Source: an uncultured Prevotellaceae bacterium (GTDB lineage Bacteria > Bacteroidota > Bacteroidia > Bacteroidales > Bacteroidaceae). Taken from it: a stretch of 7,394 nucleotides of DNA. Position numbers and translations under genes: made by a program. The notes under the pieces are model-generated. The model made no database searches. It was given only the letters and a program-made list of their open reading frames with translations, and had not been told where the DNA came from. The stretch lies in NCBI GenBank assembly GCA_946539475.1, contig CAMNHM010000135.1, forward strand, positions 1-7,394, read 5' to 3'. Numbering within the stretch: position 1 is the first letter of the stretch; every line of letters starts with the position of its first letter. Shown one piece after another: positions 5,565-7,394 of the stretch.

Positions 5565-7322
5565 CTACTTGCCAAACACCAGTTTCCGGTCTCGTTTGGC
5601 AGCAGCCTTCGTCCACTTCTCAGGCACGAACTTCCAGTTCTTCCCTGCCCGCGGCGTCACAGTGCCCTGTCGCTCAATCTCTTCCATCAGGTAGTGGCGC
5701 AGGTCCAGCTCACTCTGGTATACGATGCGACTTTTGAGCTCCTCCTTCGCGATGCCCGCACCTCTCGTAATCAGGTCGCCGCCGCCGTTGGCGCGGTAGC
5801 TGTTCATCACCACGCGGTAGGTCTTCTGCTCGTCGAAGGGCTCGCCGTTGCTCATTCTCAGCACGCGGACTTTCTCACCGTCGGGCTTCGTCACGTCCAC
5901 CTCATAGTCGATGCCGGCGGCCGAGTCGAAGTTGAAGGTATAGTTCACGAAGCCCATGCGCTGCTGGTCGCCGCGGCTGCGGTCGTTCAGTAGCAGCAAG
6001 TGGTCGTCGGCACTCTTCATCGTGTTCACCCACAGGTCGTAGCTCATCTCCAGGTGGCGACGTATCTCCCCGCCAGTCATCTTCACCACGTAAAGCTGGT
6101 TCTCAAAGCGATACAGCTTGAACATGTCAGCCACACTGATCGGGCCCTTCTCTATCCGGCTGTCGAACGACAGTGGCGCGTTCATCGAGATGTCAGCGCC
6201 TGTGATGCGTAACTGCAGCTCATGAATGAAGTCGGTGAAGGCCGAGTTGCCGAAATAGCTGTCACGAGTGCTGACAGCCGTGGCGAAAGTGCCAATCCTC
6301 CGGTCTACGAATTCCTTCACGCGGTCTATCTGCGGCTGGAAGTGAGCCACCATCCGTTGGTCTATCTCCTCCTCACGCACGTTGACGATGTCGCCCTTGA
6401 TCTTCTTCCCCACCAGGCGGTCACCGTCGTAGGTCAGCTCGATGACAGCCTCCGCCACGTTCTGGCCGTAGCATGAGGGGTCTACGCACACCACGTCCTC
6501 CCCTCGCGGGTTCTTCAGCACCTCGTTGTGTACCTGATGGTCGTGACCGAAGAAGATGGCATCGAAGCCCTCCACCTCCTGAGCCACGCGCCTTGTAGCG
6601 TCTTCCTCGATGCCATTCTCCATAGTGATGCCGCCGTCCAGGCCGCTATGGAACAGTCCGAACAGCAGGTCGGGCTGCTCCACCTGCCGGATATACTTCA
6701 CCCAGCGCTTGGCACACGCCACCATCTCCTCAAACTCCAGTCCTTGCCAAAGACTCTCGTTCAGCCATCGGGGTATGGCCGGGGTCACCATGCCGAGGAT
6801 GGCAATCTTCACCGTCCGCTGCCCCACCCTGCGTTCTATCAGGGCGTAGGGCTTGACGTAGGGCAGGCTGTTGCTGCGGTCCACGATGTTCGCCCCGATC
6901 ACCGGACAGCGCACCTCGCGAATCCACTTGTCGTACACCTTGTGTCCTGTCTCCACATCATGGTTTCCCACCGCCTCGGCATCGTAGCGCAGGTAGTTCA
7001 CCAAGCTCGCCGCCAGGTTCTCCTCCTCAGGCATCACGTAGTTCGTCCAGTACACACAGGGCTGTCCCTGCAATATGTCACCATTGTCGACGAGCAACAG
7101 CCTGTCGCCATATTCTTTCCGTTGGCGTTCCACGTACGTACTCACTCGTGCCAACGTGCCTTTCAGCGGTTTCCGCTCTATGAAGTCATAGGGAAAGAAG
7201 TGGCCGTGTATGTCGCTCGTCTCCACCACCTTCATTTTCACCGTCTGCGTCTGGCTCATTCCATTTGTAGCGCCCAGACAGAGCATTCCTGTCAGGGCCG
7301 TTATCATCATTAGCCTTTTCAT
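5565..7322 (-). CDS. Secreted CpdB-like 2',3'-cyclic phosphodiesterase / 3'- or 5'-nucleotidase
   Basis: This is a secreted metallophosphoesterase that probably hydrolyses cyclic and mononucleotides in the periplasm to release phosphate and nucleosides. Numbered from the ATG at 7322 it has 585 residues. The signal peptide spans about residues 1-23 and lacks a lipobox. The catalytic domain (about 29-320) carries the full metal-binding set: D37 and H39 (SDIHGH), D82 (DNGD), N120 and H121 (GNHD), H225 (FHSG), and H260 and H262 (GHDH). The C-terminal 5'-nucleotidase domain (about 340-560) has YRVVMNSYRANGGG at 502-515. Segments such as LVDNGDILQGQP and the GANIVD region resemble CpdB more than UshA, but substrate preference cannot be read with certainty. 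In-frame ATGs at 7337 and 7379 are alternatives; 7322 gives a normal signal peptide and has a weak GAGAAA upstream. No TAnnTTTG box is seen before it. It is convergent with the lipoproteins across the repeat region. Confidence 0.9.
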   Translation of the reverse strand: MKRLMMITALTGMLCLGATNGMSQTQTVKMKVVETSDIHGHFFPYDFIERKPLKGTLARVSTYVERQRKEYGDRLLLVDNGDILQGQPCVYWTNYVMPEEENLAASLVNYLRYDAEAVGNHDVETGHKVYDKWIREVRCPVIGANIVDRSNSLPYVKPYALIERRVGQRTVKIAILGMVTPAIPRWLNESLWQGLEFEEMVACAKRWVKYIRQVEQPDLLFGLFHSGLDGGITMENGIEEDATRRVAQEVEGFDAIFFGHDHQVHNEVLKNPRGEDVVCVDPSCYGQNVAEAVIELTYDGDRLVGKKIKGDIVNVREEEIDQRMVAHFQPQIDRVKEFVDRRIGTFATAVSTRDSYFGNSAFTDFIHELQLRITGADISMNAPLSFDSRIEKGPISVADMFKLYRFENQLYVVKMTGGEIRRHLEMSYDLWVNTMKSADDHLLLLNDRSRGDQQRMGFVNYTFNFDSAAGIDYEVDVTKPDGEKVRVLRMSNGEPFDEQKTYRVVMNSYRANGGGDLITRGAGIAKEELKSRIVYQSELDLRHYLMEEIERQGTVTPRAGKNWKFVPEKWTKAAAKRDRKLVFGK

Positions 7323-7394
7323 ATCATCATTTCTCATTATTGAGCCCACTTGAAAAAGTCTCAGTGATATTGCGAACATTGGCGCAGCCGCTCC

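Noticed and set aside
5486..5737. Plus-strand frames starting in the repeat region (also 5508-5993)
   Set aside because: They run from repeats into the antisense strand of the nucleotidase and have no coding features of their own.
6528..7313. A 261-codon open frame on the plus strand opposite the nucleotidase gene
   Set aside because: It lies antisense to a gene with a complete set of catalytic motifs, has His/Val/Leu-rich composition typical of a shadow frame in GC-rich DNA, and shows no family motif or promoter.

Overview
The window looks like chromosomal DNA of a GC-rich member of the Bacteroidales, most likely a Prevotella relative. The evidence is three promoters with the Bacteroidetes -7 element TAnnTTTG, start sites without strong Shine-Dalgarno sequences, several lipoproteins, and a TPR/transmembrane/AraC-type regulator of a kind typical of this phylum. 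The genus is inference. Only part of the first gene is present. Nothing here is a clear mobile element, prophage or RNA gene.

Layout. Positions 1-620 (+) hold the C-terminal half of a UDP-glucose 6-dehydrogenase. A lipoprotein of unknown function (624-1433, +) follows after 3 bases, probably in the same transcript. It meets, tail to tail with a 15-base gap, a NudC-type NAD(H) pyrophosphatase on the minus strand (1449-2216). A 71-base divergent promoter region (2217-2287) separates nudC from a membrane-spanning regulator (2288-3949, +) with a predicted signal peptide, periplasmic TPR repeats, one transmembrane helix and a cytoplasmic AraC DNA-binding domain. Next come an intergenic region with short direct and inverted repeats and a promoter (3950-4105), then two tandem small lipoproteins (4106-4636 and 4664-5251, +). 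These two share an almost identical 67-base leader, while their mature parts have diverged. The final gene is a secreted CpdB-like cyclic phosphodiesterase/nucleotidase on the minus strand (5565-7322), convergent with the lipoproteins.

The most unusual sequence lies in the 313-base gap between those convergent genes (5252-5564). Two 21-bp palindromes, one the exact reverse complement of the other, flank three 22-bp tandem repeats. The palindromes are 88 bases apart, exactly four repeat periods, and weaker in-register copies continue on both sides. Upstream of it are two nested long-range inverted repeats. I recognise no named element in this arrangement.

How the genes may work together: the TPR-AraC protein could sense an envelope signal and control the lipoprotein pair just downstream, whose promoter is preceded by a 9-bp direct repeat. 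That link rests on position alone. The dehydrogenase supplies UDP-glucuronate for surface polysaccharide. NudC and the CpdB-like enzyme both act in nucleotide turnover, but they lie in separate transcription units with no visible link.
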